Notes: generated by a model not told the origin, from the sequence alone. Shown: positions 43,616 through 51,238, numbered from the stretch's first letter. The stretch is 64,000 nt of DNA from Streptosporangium sp. NBC_01495 (GCF_036250735.1 NZ_CP109430.1:7006001-7070000); one strand, 5' to 3'. Numbers and translations: made by a program.

Positions 43616-43870
43616 TTGAGCGTGCCTCAGATTGGGAGTTCCAACAGAATCCCCTCACTCGACAACCATCACCCGCGGTCGTTCGTCTTTACAGTGGCCA
43701 GTCCCCCATCAAAGGGCATAAGGGTATTTAGCATGGTCCGACGCCTGCGGATGAAGATCGTTGTTGTAGTGGCGGTTCCAGCCACATCCCCCGTTGACGG
43801 TTCACGCCACCACCACTACGACGGCGCTGGTGCCACCAGCCTCATAGCGGAAGGATTCGGACTCATATGA
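43616..43870 (+). CDS. possible small protein at the head of the conjugation operon
   Basis: Open frame of 84 codons from a TTG at 43616, or 45 codons from ATG 43733 (MVRRLRMKIVVVVAVPATSP, AAGGG 9 bases ahead). Its TGA overlaps the next ATG (ATGA at 43867-43870), the same coupling used by the genes after it, which is the main reason to list it. Ends SLIAEGFGLI. No family recognised; base composition is lower in GC than the chromosome, like the rest of the island. It may be only untranslated leader. Confidence 0.3.
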   Translation: MSVPQIGSSNRIPSLDNHHPRSFVFTVASPPSKGIRVFSMVRRLRMKIVVVVAVPATSPVDGSRHHHYDGAGATSLIAEGFGLI

Positions 43871-44037
43871 CTCCCCAGGAGGCCCGTCGACGTGCCGAAG
43901 AGATCCTTCGTCAGCAGAGCGCCGGCGCCCAGATTATCCAGCTGAACAACGACGGCTCCCTGAAGATGCACAATGCTCCGACGCCGCCCGGGCAGAAGAG
44001 TACTGTCCTGCACGACCCGCACGGTGAATACGCATGA
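43867..44037 (+). CDS. 56-aa unknown, candidate protein modifier of the E2/E1/JAB operon
   Basis: MTPQEARRRAEEILRQQ helix, then an AQIIQLNNDGSLKMHNAP hairpin-like segment and a flexible STVLHDPHGEYA end; 56 residues. GGAAGGA precedes the ATG by 9 bases, and the stop overlaps the E2-like start (ATGA), so it is translated with it. It is too short for a typical beta-grasp ubiquitin-like fold and lacks a terminal Gly-Gly. Its C-terminus has a single Gly followed by three residues (HG-EYA), which the neighbouring JAB peptidase could in principle trim to expose the glycine. Alternatively a substrate or adaptor. Function not assigned. Confidence 0.7.
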   Translation: MTPQEARRRAEEILRQQSAGAQIIQLNNDGSLKMHNAPTPPGQKSTVLHDPHGEYA

Positions 44038-44477
44038 CCGCTCCCTGGGAGCGATGGGCGGACTTGAGCAACTCACCGGAGTTCCTGATGACGGAGCGGA
44101 CGACCTCGTTGCGGCACCGCCACCAGCTCGAGGTGATCAAATTGACGTCCGCCTGGAACACGATTGCGATCAGCCATCTACACAGCTTGATCGTAAACAT
44201 CGCCGGGGTCGTTAAGACGGCGTCCGGAAACATTAGAGATTTCCGGATCGACGTACCGAACGGGTATCCCTACCGTCCGCCCAGGGTGTACGCCATAGGC
44301 TGGAACCCTGGCGCCTTGCACACGTATCCACACAGCGAATTGTGCCTTTGGCGGCCGGAGCAGTGGACTCCCCGATACACCCTCGCCTATACCGTCGCCA
44401 AGGCCTTCACCTGGATACACAAACACGACGTGTACATGCACACGAATCGCTGGCCGGGTAGGGGGCAGACACATTGA
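44034..44477 (+). CDS. E2-like ubiquitin-conjugating (UBC-fold) protein
   Basis: 147 aa. The C-terminal two-thirds follows the E2 pattern: strand DFRIDVPNGYPYRPPRVYAIGW (YPxxPP near residues 78-83), then the active-site loop HTYPHSELCLWRPEQWTP with the candidate catalytic cysteine at residue 104 and the conserved downstream Trp at 111, a helix (YTLAYTVAKAFTWIHKHDVY), and the terminal NRWPG element common in bacterial E2s of CBASS and Bil operons. The HPN asparagine of eukaryotic E2 is not present. In such systems it accepts a modifier from the E1 and passes it to a target. Overlaps both neighbours by four bases. Confidence 0.85.
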   Translation: MTAPWERWADLSNSPEFLMTERTTSLRHRHQLEVIKLTSAWNTIAISHLHSLIVNIAGVVKTASGNIRDFRIDVPNGYPYRPPRVYAIGWNPGALHTYPHSELCLWRPEQWTPRYTLAYTVAKAFTWIHKHDVYMHTNRWPGRGQTH

Positions 44478-45307
44478 GCCACATCGACACCTCCAGGATC
44501 GATTATCTGCTGGAGCAGCGCAACGCCGCCGACCACGTCGTAGTGATCGGCCTCGGCTCGGGAGGCTTCCCGGTGCTGCAGCACCTCGCCATGTCGGGAT
44601 GGGCGAACTTCACGCTCGTCGACCCGGACATTCTTGAGGAGCGCAACCTGGTCAAGCATCCTGCGCTGCGGTCCGACCTCGGGCAGCCGAAAACCGCGAT
44701 CGCCCGGCGCTGGCTGCTCGATCGCAACCCGGGAGTGCGCTGCGAGACAGTCGACGCCGATGTCCTCGCCCTTCCCGCGACACACCTGGACGAATTGATC
44801 GGCGGTGCCGCCGTCGTCGTCTCCGGCACCGACTCCAATGCGGCTCGACACTTCATCAACGACCAGTGTGTGCGTCACGCAACACCGATGACCGTCGGGC
44901 TTGTGCACCGCGGCGGCGTCGGCGGCAACGTGTTCGCCTATCGGCCGGGCGTCGGCGGCTGCTACACCTGCATGGAGACCGTCGCGGAGGGTCTTGGCCA
45001 CCTGCCTTCGGACGACGAGCTCCCTGTCACCGAGGACGAGACGGAGTTGCTGTACGGGCTCGATGTTCGCAACGCCTCGGCTGCCGGCCTCTCCAGCGAT
45101 ATCGCGCTCATTGCCGCCCTGCACGCACGCCTGACCATCGGTGAGCTGCTCGACCGCAAGTCCGGCGGCGCGTCCACCGCCAACTGGATATCGATGCGTA
45201 TTCGCGGAGATGACGGCCTGTCACTCGGAGTTCACCACCTGACATTGCCCATGATCGACGGATGCCGGTCGTGCGGGCCCATCGAAAAATCCACCGCGGA
45301 GGCTTGA
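44474..45307 (+). CDS. E1-like (ThiF/MoeB superfamily) adenylating enzyme
   Basis: 277 aa from a TTG that overlaps the E2 stop (TTGA). Nucleotide loop VVVIGLGSGGFPVLQHL (Gly 26-31), FTLVDPDILEERNLVKH (Asp 50/52, Arg 57), the QPKTAIA lysine (73), and VSGTDSNAARHFIND (Asp 120). Zinc ribbon cysteines in GGCYTCM (163-166) and DGCRSCG (264-267). Cys 132 in FINDQCVRH is the best candidate for the thioester cysteine. E1 enzymes adenylate the C-terminus of a ubiquitin-like or sulfur-carrier protein. Being next to an E2 and a JAB favours protein conjugation over sulfur transfer. Confidence 0.88.
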   Translation: MSHIDTSRIDYLLEQRNAADHVVVIGLGSGGFPVLQHLAMSGWANFTLVDPDILEERNLVKHPALRSDLGQPKTAIARRWLLDRNPGVRCETVDADVLALPATHLDELIGGAAVVVSGTDSNAARHFINDQCVRHATPMTVGLVHRGGVGGNVFAYRPGVGGCYTCMETVAEGLGHLPSDDELPVTEDETELLYGLDVRNASAAGLSSDIALIAALHARLTIGELLDRKSGGASTANWISMRIRGDDGLSLGVHHLTLPMIDGCRSCGPIEKSTAEA

Positions 45308-45310
45308 GAG

Positions 45311-46291
45311 ATGTTCTTCAAACGGCACCGTGGGGAGCGCGGCGCACCGGAACGCATCTACATCCACTCCGACGTTCTGCAGGAGTCGGCACGCCTGGTG
45401 GAGGCCAACTCGGCGATCGAGGTTGGAGGCAAGCTCTTGGGCTACCGCATCCGCCGGGGATCCGCGGCACCCGACAGCCCGTACGGCAGGGCGATCGAGG
45501 CGTTCTGGAGCCAGACAGCCGACACTGAGGCGTTTCTACTGGTCGGCAGCATCGGCTCCGGGCCGAGAGCGAAAGCGAGCGCCACCTCGCTGCACCCCGA
45601 CGGCGAATTCCAGGAAAGCGTGTTCCGCCAGATCGAGCGTGCCGAGCCGGAGATCGAGCACCTCGGTACCTGGCACAGCCACCATCCGAACGGCCTTCGT
45701 GAGTTCAGCGACGGCGACGTGCGGGGATACGCCGCCACGGTCGCCGACCACCGCTACAACGAGGACGCCTTCATTTCCGGGCTGTGCTTCGAACCGGCGG
45801 GCCTGTCCACCGGGGTGTTCGACATGTACACCCGAACCGCCCCCGGCGCGCCGAAGCGGCTGGGCGGCGACAGCCTCCACGTGGTCGATGTGATTCCCTC
45901 CCTGCAACCCGCCATCGCCGAAGCCGAGGCACGCACGCTCGGCGGCCACCGGTCCGGTGCCAACGACCACGCCGGTGACGCCCACGCGGCCATCGAGGAC
46001 GCGCTGCGCGCGGCCGTGGGTGGCGAGCAGGTACAGCGGATCATCGATTCCAGCGGCACCGGTTGGGTGGTCACGTGGCCGCGCGGACCCGAGCGGCAGG
46101 CGGTCGTCATGTACGCCTCCGGCCCCCCCGACTCCGCGGCGCTCTCGATAACGCTGCGGACGGGCAACGTCGACATGACACTCAACGCCTCCACCGCGTC
46201 CCGGGAGGCAGTCGACCTCAGCCGCAAAATGACCGATGCCGTGCGAACCCTCGTCCAGGTCCTGGAACGGGCCTCGCGTCAGGCGCGCTGA
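45311..46291 (+). CDS. JAB/MPN+ (JAMM) metallopeptidase, probable deconjugase
   Basis: 326 aa. JAMM zinc motif: Glu 37 in SAIEVGGKLLG, His 122 and 124 in HLGTWHSHHPNGL, Ser 133 and Asp 136 in EFSDGD. Eight residues rather than the usual seven separate the second His from Ser. Such proteases release or process ubiquitin-like modifiers. From about residue 200 a further domain follows (GWVVTWPRGPERQAVVMYASG and a C-terminal helix ending VQVLERASRQ) that I do not recognise and that Rpn11- or Prok-JAB-length proteins lack. It starts 3 bases after the E1 stop. Confidence 0.87.
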   Translation: MFFKRHRGERGAPERIYIHSDVLQESARLVEANSAIEVGGKLLGYRIRRGSAAPDSPYGRAIEAFWSQTADTEAFLLVGSIGSGPRAKASATSLHPDGEFQESVFRQIERAEPEIEHLGTWHSHHPNGLREFSDGDVRGYAATVADHRYNEDAFISGLCFEPAGLSTGVFDMYTRTAPGAPKRLGGDSLHVVDVIPSLQPAIAEAEARTLGGHRSGANDHAGDAHAAIEDALRAAVGGEQVQRIIDSSGTGWVVTWPRGPERQAVVMYASGPPDSAALSITLRTGNVDMTLNASTASREAVDLSRKMTDAVRTLVQVLERASRQAR

Positions 46292-46298
46292 GGCGAAG

Positions 46299-46766
46299 AT
46301 GGATCCGATCCTCGCCGGTCTCGTCTGGCTGCTGGGCCAGAGCCAGATCCTCAGTCATATCACCAGCCGGCTTCTTGACCGGTACCTCCCGGCGCGAGAA
46401 AACGCACCGCTACCTCGGGTCGAGGTGGCGGTGCCCATGCGGCGATCGCCGGGTCCGCCAGGACCCGATCAGATCGGAGACCGGCTGATCGTGCCGCCGC
46501 CGGGCCGGCTGCTCTTCGTACGGGAAAAGCCGGGCCCTTATCAGCCGCTCCTTGCGATCGTGCTGTCCGACGGTCCCTCGTCCGGGCGGGTGCAGTGGAT
46601 CCTGGGCCGGTTCGACGTGCCGATCGACCTCGAACTGCCGGCGAATGCGATCGCGCTGCTCCCTCTGATAATGCGGCTCGACGGTCCAGGGCAGGGCCGG
46701 ATCACTCCGCATGACTTCCAGTTCACCGGCACGGTTGACGGGTACCAGGTCTACTCTGCGGCGTGA
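46299..46766 (+). CDS. unknown protein with N-terminal hydrophobic helix, last gene of the operon
   Basis: 155 aa. MDPILAGLVWLLGQSQILSH is a hydrophobic helix able to tether it to the membrane; after a Pro-rich spacer comes a beta-rich region (RLLFVREKPGPYQPLLAIVL, WILGRFDVPIDLELPANAIALLPLIM, DFQFTGTVDGYQVY). No known domain seen. Seven bases after the JAB stop with GAGG ahead of the ATG, so it is part of the same operon. Could be effector, target or membrane anchor for the conjugation system. Confidence 0.72.
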   Translation: MDPILAGLVWLLGQSQILSHITSRLLDRYLPARENAPLPRVEVAVPMRRSPGPPGPDQIGDRLIVPPPGRLLFVREKPGPYQPLLAIVLSDGPSSGRVQWILGRFDVPIDLELPANAIALLPLIMRLDGPGQGRITPHDFQFTGTVDGYQVYSAA

Positions 46767-46907
46767 ACGGGGTGCCCCAGGGCCGGGGGTTGATGTACCC
46801 CGGCTTTCGACGAGCGGCCGAATCGCCCGCGGAAGCGGAGGCGGATAAGTACGGTTACGTCGGAGTACGTTAATGATCACCGCCGAGCCTTCACCTTCGG
46901 AGCAGCG

Positions 46908-48059
46908 ATGACGGAAACCGTCGAGTCCGCGCAGCCAGTGCCGCCCTTCAACGCCACCCGCCCGCTGGTGGGGGTGGAGGAGGAGTACCTGGTCGTCGAC
47001 CCCCTGACACGCGAGGTGTCCCCGCGGGCCGCGGAGGTGATCGCGCAGGCCGCGAAGGAACTGGGCGAGCGGACGAGCACCGAGATCACCCGGTTCCAGG
47101 TGGAGGCCAAGACGCCGCCGTACGCCGGGATCTCCGGCCTGGAGGAGCAGGTGCGGCACATGCGCGCGGCGATGGCGGCGGCGGCCCGGGAGCACGGGCT
47201 CGCCGTGGTGGCCTCGGGCACCCCGGTGCTGGGCGACGTCGTCCCGCCTCTGATCACCGATCACCCCCGGTACGAGGTCGGGATCGCGACCTACCGATCG
47301 CTCCACGACGAGCAGGCCATCTGCGCCGGGCACGTCCACGTGCACCTGCCCGACCGGGAGGCGGCGGTGCTGGTCTCCAACCACCTGCGGCCGTGGCTGC
47401 CCGTCCTGATCGCGATGATGGCCAACTCCCCCATGTGGGCCGGTCGTGACACCGGATACGCGAGCTGGCGCACGCTCTGCTGGGGCAAGTGGCCGGTCGC
47501 CGGTCCGCCGCCGTACTTCTCCTCGCTGGCCGAGTTCGACGAGCTGGTCGGCAGGCTGACCGAGGCGGGCGTGCTGGTGGACCCGGGGACGATCTTCTGG
47601 GACATCCGGCCGTCCTTCCGGCTGCCGACGCTGGAGATCCGGGTGACCGACGTGCCCGCCACCGCGGAGGAGTCGGCCCTGCTCGCCGCCGTGGTGCGGG
47701 CGCTGGTGGTGACCGCGCTGGGGCGGGTCACGGCCGGCGACCCCGGCCCGAGGCTGTCGGCCGAGCTCCTGCGCGCGGCGTACTGGCGGGCCGCCCGCGA
47801 CGGCCTGGAGGGGCACGGCATCTCCCCCGTCACCGGCAAGCTGCTGGCCACCGGCGACCTGCTCGACGCGCTCGTACGGCACACCCGGCCGGCCCTGGAG
47901 GAGACCGGTGACCTGGAGATGGTGACCGAGCGGCTGGCGTGGCTGCGCGCCGCCGGCACGGGGGCGGCACGCCAGCGGGCCGCCCTCGCCGTGCGGGGGC
48001 GGCACGCCGACGTGGTCGACTATCTGGTGGAGCAGACCACCTCAGGAGGCGTCGGCTGA
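46908..48059 (+). CDS. glutamate-cysteine ligase 2-type carboxylate-amine ligase (YbdK-like)
   Basis: 383 aa. GCS2 motifs: PLVGVEEEYLVVDP, TEITRFQVEAKTPP, ASGTPVLGD and the SLHDEQAICAGHVHVHLPD stretch plus a GTIFWDIRPSFRLPTLEIRV end. The family makes gamma-glutamyl amides; in actinobacteria members serve EgtA-like or uncharacterised ligations. Marks the return to chromosomal context after the island. The stop overlaps the convergent FAD oxidoreductase gene by 18 bases. Confidence 0.9.
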   Translation: MTETVESAQPVPPFNATRPLVGVEEEYLVVDPLTREVSPRAAEVIAQAAKELGERTSTEITRFQVEAKTPPYAGISGLEEQVRHMRAAMAAAAREHGLAVVASGTPVLGDVVPPLITDHPRYEVGIATYRSLHDEQAICAGHVHVHLPDREAAVLVSNHLRPWLPVLIAMMANSPMWAGRDTGYASWRTLCWGKWPVAGPPPYFSSLAEFDELVGRLTEAGVLVDPGTIFWDIRPSFRLPTLEIRVTDVPATAEESALLAAVVRALVVTALGRVTAGDPGPRLSAELLRAAYWRAARDGLEGHGISPVTGKLLATGDLLDALVRHTRPALEETGDLEMVTERLAWLRAAGTGAARQRAALAVRGRHADVVDYLVEQTTSGGVG

Positions 48060-49610
48060 CGTGCCGTCCCGCGCGCCCAGCTCGTCCTCCAGGAACGCGC
48101 ACAGCGGTTGCACGTGCCGTACGGGATGGCGCCACTCGGCGAGCAGGTCCTCCAGGAGGTGGCGTTCGGCGACCATGTCACCGCGGCGCCAGTGGCGGAT
48201 GACCGGATGCAGGAAGGCGCTCTCCTCGGCCCGGTCCGGGGTGGGGTGGCGCTGGATGGCGAAGACGTCGCCGTAGTCCCGGCGGCCCCACCGCAGGGTG
48301 ACGGTGAAGACCTGGGCCTCGCCGGCGAACCGCTCGACCGCGTAGTCCTCGGGCAGGTCCTCGTAGTGCCGGACCTGCCCGGTGGCCGGGTCGACCACGT
48401 ACGCGTCGCACAGGTACTCGAACTGGGTCCACAGCGCCGAGCTGTGGTTGACCCGGTCGAGCATCGTGCCGGCCAGCTTGCCGGGGTCGGCCGGGAGCTC
48501 CTGGTGGTTGAGCGGTGCCCGCTCGTAACGCTCGGCGAGCAGCCTCGACATGGTGCGCAGGTTGTACCGGAAGCCGTCGATGAACGCGGACGACGCGCGT
48601 TTGAAGTCGCGCCCCTGCATCAGTGTGCCCGCGAAGTAGAGCCCGTCGACGTTGACCGACTGCCAGTCGGGGCCGAGCGCCGGGATCCGCCCGTTCGGAG
48701 CGAGCTCGGGCCGGCACGAGTCGGCGAAGGGACCGGTGTCCATCCGGAAGCCGGTGCACCGCAGCACCGCGTCGTACTCCAGCAACGCCTGCTCGCCCTC
48801 GGCCAGGGTGTAGGTGATGGCGGCCTTGAACGTGCCGCCCTCGCGCCAGATCCGGTCGATGTCGCATTCGAGCACACCGTGGAGCGTCTTGAACCAGTAG
48901 CTGTCGAGCAGCGCGCCGTACTGGCCGCGCACGTCTCCGGGATGCTTGCTCGCCCAGGTCAGCCGTACGGGATGCGGGCTGGCGAGATGGATGACGGCGG
49001 CGTACGGGAGCAGGGCCTGGGCGGTCTCGAACGCCGAGTTGCCCTTGCCGATGATCAGCACCCGCTTGTCGGCGAACTCCTCCCCGCCCGTCGGCATGTC
49101 CTCGTACCCGGTGGCGAGCTCGATGCCCGGGATGTCGGGGATGTTCGGGCCGCCCCAGCCGGTCGCCACGATGACGCACTCCGCGTGGAACACCTGGCCG
49201 GCGGCGTGCACGGCGAACAGGCCGTCGATCTTCTCGATCAGGTCCACCGGGGTGGAGAAACGCACGTTGAGCTTGTGCTCGCGCTGGAAGTCGGCGAGGT
49301 AGTCGACCAGGTCGTCCGCGCGCGGGAAGTACTCCTTCGAGTAGCGGGGGAACAGCAGGTCGGGCGAGTCGTTGAGCAGGGAGTTCCAGTCCCAGCGCAG
49401 CTTGATCTCGGGATCGTCCTGGGCGGTGTGCACCTTGTTCAGCGAGATCAGGCGGCGGTGCCGCGGATAGTGGCGGAAGAAGGACGCGGGGGCGGCGTCA
49501 CGCTCCAGCGTGAGATAGTCGGCCCCGGCCCGCTGCAGGAAGTAGCTGAGCTGCAACCCTGCCGGTCCCGCGCCGATGATCAGGTAACGATGGGGGGAGG
49601 TCGCTGTCAT
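48042..49610 (-). CDS. FAD-dependent NAD(P)-binding oxidoreductase (FMO/FOXRED2-like)
   Basis: 522 aa. FAD dinucleotide motif YLIIGAGPAGLQLSYFLQRAG, NADPH motif RVLIIGKGNSAFETAQAL, ATGWGGPNIPDIPG between them, and the second FAD contact VDGLYFAGTLMQGRDFKRASSAFIDG. The N-terminal FFRHYPRHRRLISLNK segment and overall layout resemble the flavin monooxygenase relatives of FOXRED2. The start overlaps (ATGA) the stop of a small upstream frame at 49607-49735. Substrate unknown. Confidence 0.9.
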   Translation of the reverse strand: MTATSPHRYLIIGAGPAGLQLSYFLQRAGADYLTLERDAAPASFFRHYPRHRRLISLNKVHTAQDDPEIKLRWDWNSLLNDSPDLLFPRYSKEYFPRADDLVDYLADFQREHKLNVRFSTPVDLIEKIDGLFAVHAAGQVFHAECVIVATGWGGPNIPDIPGIELATGYEDMPTGGEEFADKRVLIIGKGNSAFETAQALLPYAAVIHLASPHPVRLTWASKHPGDVRGQYGALLDSYWFKTLHGVLECDIDRIWREGGTFKAAITYTLAEGEQALLEYDAVLRCTGFRMDTGPFADSCRPELAPNGRIPALGPDWQSVNVDGLYFAGTLMQGRDFKRASSAFIDGFRYNLRTMSRLLAERYERAPLNHQELPADPGKLAGTMLDRVNHSSALWTQFEYLCDAYVVDPATGQVRHYEDLPEDYAVERFAGEAQVFTVTLRWGRRDYGDVFAIQRHPTPDRAEESAFLHPVIRHWRRGDMVAERHLLEDLLAEWRHPVRHVQPLCAFLEDELGARDGTSADAS

Positions 49611-49735
49611 CGGCTGCGCGGCCCCCGATCGCCGGGCACCCCGGCCCGCTCGCGCCTTGGGCGTGTGGTCCGCGTCCGACGCGCGAGCGGGCCGGGAACG
49701 CCCGGCTGATCGTTACCCGGCGTGACATGCGCCAT
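49607..49735 (-). pseudogene. decayed N-terminus of an AhpD-like gene, now a coupled leader ORF
   Basis: 42 codons, beginning MAHVTPGNDQPGVPGPLARR, with AAGGAG 5 bases before the ATG. It aligns with the first 42 residues of the AhpD-like protein at 50653-51207 (MAHITLGNDLPGISGLFHYR), and the 41 bases lying 32 bases upstream are almost identical to those of that gene. After residue 42 it stops, and the TGA overlaps the FAD oxidoreductase ATG. It looks like a duplicated AhpD gene reduced to a leader that couples translation. Confidence 0.7.
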
Positions 49736-49766
49736 GGACACTCCTTGAGGGATCGGCGACGGAGCA

Positions 49767-49807
49767 CTTCACGCGCAGCGTGAGCGATCATCGCGGCCGG
49801 GTCAACC
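49767..49807 (-). promoter_or_regulatory. 41-bp conserved upstream element, copy A
   Basis: Reverse strand starts GGTTGACC and contains GATGATCGCTCACGCTGCGC, with only a few differences from copy B at 51239-51279 and the same 32-base distance to the start codon. TTGACC may be a -35 box. Confidence 0.65.
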
Positions 49808-49926
49808 CTCATCCGGCGCCAGATCAGGCAACAGGCGAATTATTTCTCAATTTCGCGATAAAAATAGCTTCAGTGGTCGTCCTTTACGGCCCCGCACCCC
49901 CTCCTGCGTTCCCGCTCACAAGGTGC

Positions 49927-50481
49927 TCAGGCCTGGCGCTGCAGTTCGGCCAGCCCCGCCACATAACCGTCGGACCGCCTCGCCCGCTCGGCGTAGACGG
50001 CGGGGTCGTCCGGGGCGTAGGTGGCCAGGCCGTCCACGTACCGGTTGAACATGCAGAAGGCGGCGGCGATCAGCACGGTGTCGTGGATCTCCATGTCGGT
50101 GGCCCCCAGGGCTCGGGCGGCGTCGACGTGCCGTTCGGTGACCGCCTTCCCGCTCCGCTGCACCGCGCCCGCGATCTCCATCAGCGCCCGGAGCTTCCCG
50201 GAGACCGGCGCCGCGCTCGGGTTGGCGCATGCCTGCTCCACCAGCGGCATGCCCTCGTCGAGATGGGCGGCGGCGATCGCCGCGTGCGTGGAGAAACAGA
50301 ACCGGCATTCGTTCAGCGACGACACGTAGGCCGCGATCAGCTCCCGTTCACCACGGGACATGGAGCTCTCCCCGCACAGCAGTACCTCCACCAGCTCGTT
50401 CAACGGGCCGGCGGTCTCCGGACGGTAGCGAAAGAGACTGCGAACTCCTGGTTCGTCGGAGTTCAGGGAGATAAAAGCCAT
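49927..50481 (-). CDS. AhpD-like / carboxymuconolactone-decarboxylase-type protein (copy 1)
   Basis: 184 aa helical protein. SRGERELIAAYVSSLNECRFCFSTHAA holds the catalytic Cys-x-x-Cys and downstream His of the AhpD family, as in peroxidase-related (TIGR01926-like) members. ALGATDMEIHDTVLIAAAFCMFNRYVDGLA is the partner helix. It probably reduces a peroxide or disulfide partner. ATG 50481 has AAGGGG ahead. Its promoter is different from that of copy 2. Confidence 0.87.
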   Translation of the reverse strand: MAFISLNSDEPGVRSLFRYRPETAGPLNELVEVLLCGESSMSRGERELIAAYVSSLNECRFCFSTHAAIAAAHLDEGMPLVEQACANPSAAPVSGKLRALMEIAGAVQRSGKAVTERHVDAARALGATDMEIHDTVLIAAAFCMFNRYVDGLATYAPDDPAVYAERARRSDGYVAGLAELQRQA

Positions 50482-50652
50482 AAGTACCCCTTCGTGGAAC
50501 TTCGGATACTTATAGCGTTGGTCCTTCGTTTCTCCGCCGCATCTCATGGCGTGTGATGTCGAGGCATCCGAGGCACGGGCAGGCCGGACGAGGCGGCGAC
50601 AGGGGCTCCGGGCGGGCACGTCGACGTGCGGTGACCGCCCGGAGCCCCTCGG

Positions 50653-51207
50653 TCAGCCTCGCGCCTCGGGGAGCGCCCGCAGATAGCCGTTCTCGACGAT
50701 GCGGTCGGCCATGACCTTGTAGGCGGCGGGGTCGTCCGGGGTGAACGCGGCCAGGCCGTCCACGTACCGGTTGAACATGCAGAAGGCGGCCGCGATCAGG
50801 ATCGCGTCGTGGATCTCCACGTCGGAGGCCCCCACCGCCCTGGCCGCGGCCACCTGCCCGTCGGTGACCGCCTTCCCGCCCTGCTGTACGGCCCCCGCGA
50901 TGTCCAGCAGCGCCTTCATCTTGTCGGAGATGGAGGCGGCCGCCGGATCGGCGCAGATCTCCTCGACCGGGGCGGTGCCCTCCGGCAACTGCGCCTCGGC
51001 GAACGCGGCGTGCGAGGAGAAGCAGAACCGGCAGGCGTTCCGCGAGGACACGTAGGCCGCGATCAGCTCCCGCTCGCCTCGGGACAGCGAGTTGTCACCG
51101 CGTAGGAGCACCTCGGCCAGCTCACTCATCGGCCGCGCGGTCTGCGGCCGGTAGTGGAACAGGCCGGAGATGCCCGGCAGGTCGTTGCCCAGCGTGATGT
51201 GCGCCAT
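50653..51207 (-). CDS. AhpD-like / carboxymuconolactone-decarboxylase-type protein (copy 2)
   Basis: 184 aa, clear paralogue of the gene at 49927-50481: SRGERELIAAYVSSRNACRFCFSSHAAFAEA carries the CxxC-x3-H motif, and VGASDVEIHDAILIAAAFCMFNRYVDGLAAF follows. Tandem duplication is evident. AAGGAG is 6 bases before ATG 51207, and the 41-bp conserved element lies upstream. Confidence 0.87.
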   Translation of the reverse strand: MAHITLGNDLPGISGLFHYRPQTARPMSELAEVLLRGDNSLSRGERELIAAYVSSRNACRFCFSSHAAFAEAQLPEGTAPVEEICADPAAASISDKMKALLDIAGAVQQGGKAVTDGQVAAARAVGASDVEIHDAILIAAAFCMFNRYVDGLAAFTPDDPAAYKVMADRIVENGYLRALPEARG

Positions 51208-51238
51208 GAACGCTCCTTGGAGAGTGGGAATCGACACG

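Noticed and set aside
43867..45307. Thiamine/molybdopterin sulfur-carrier system
   Set aside because: The E1-like protein alone would fit, but an adjacent E2-like protein and no ThiS/MoaD-type carrier argue against it.
43867..46766. CBASS antiviral operon
   Set aside because: E2, E1 and JAB resemble cap2/cap3, but there is no CD-NTase or effector in or beside the operon, and E2 and E1 are not fused.
42945..46907. Flanking attL/attR pair of the island
   Set aside because: Only 7-9 base matches (CCAGGGC) occur at both ends, which is expected by chance in this composition.
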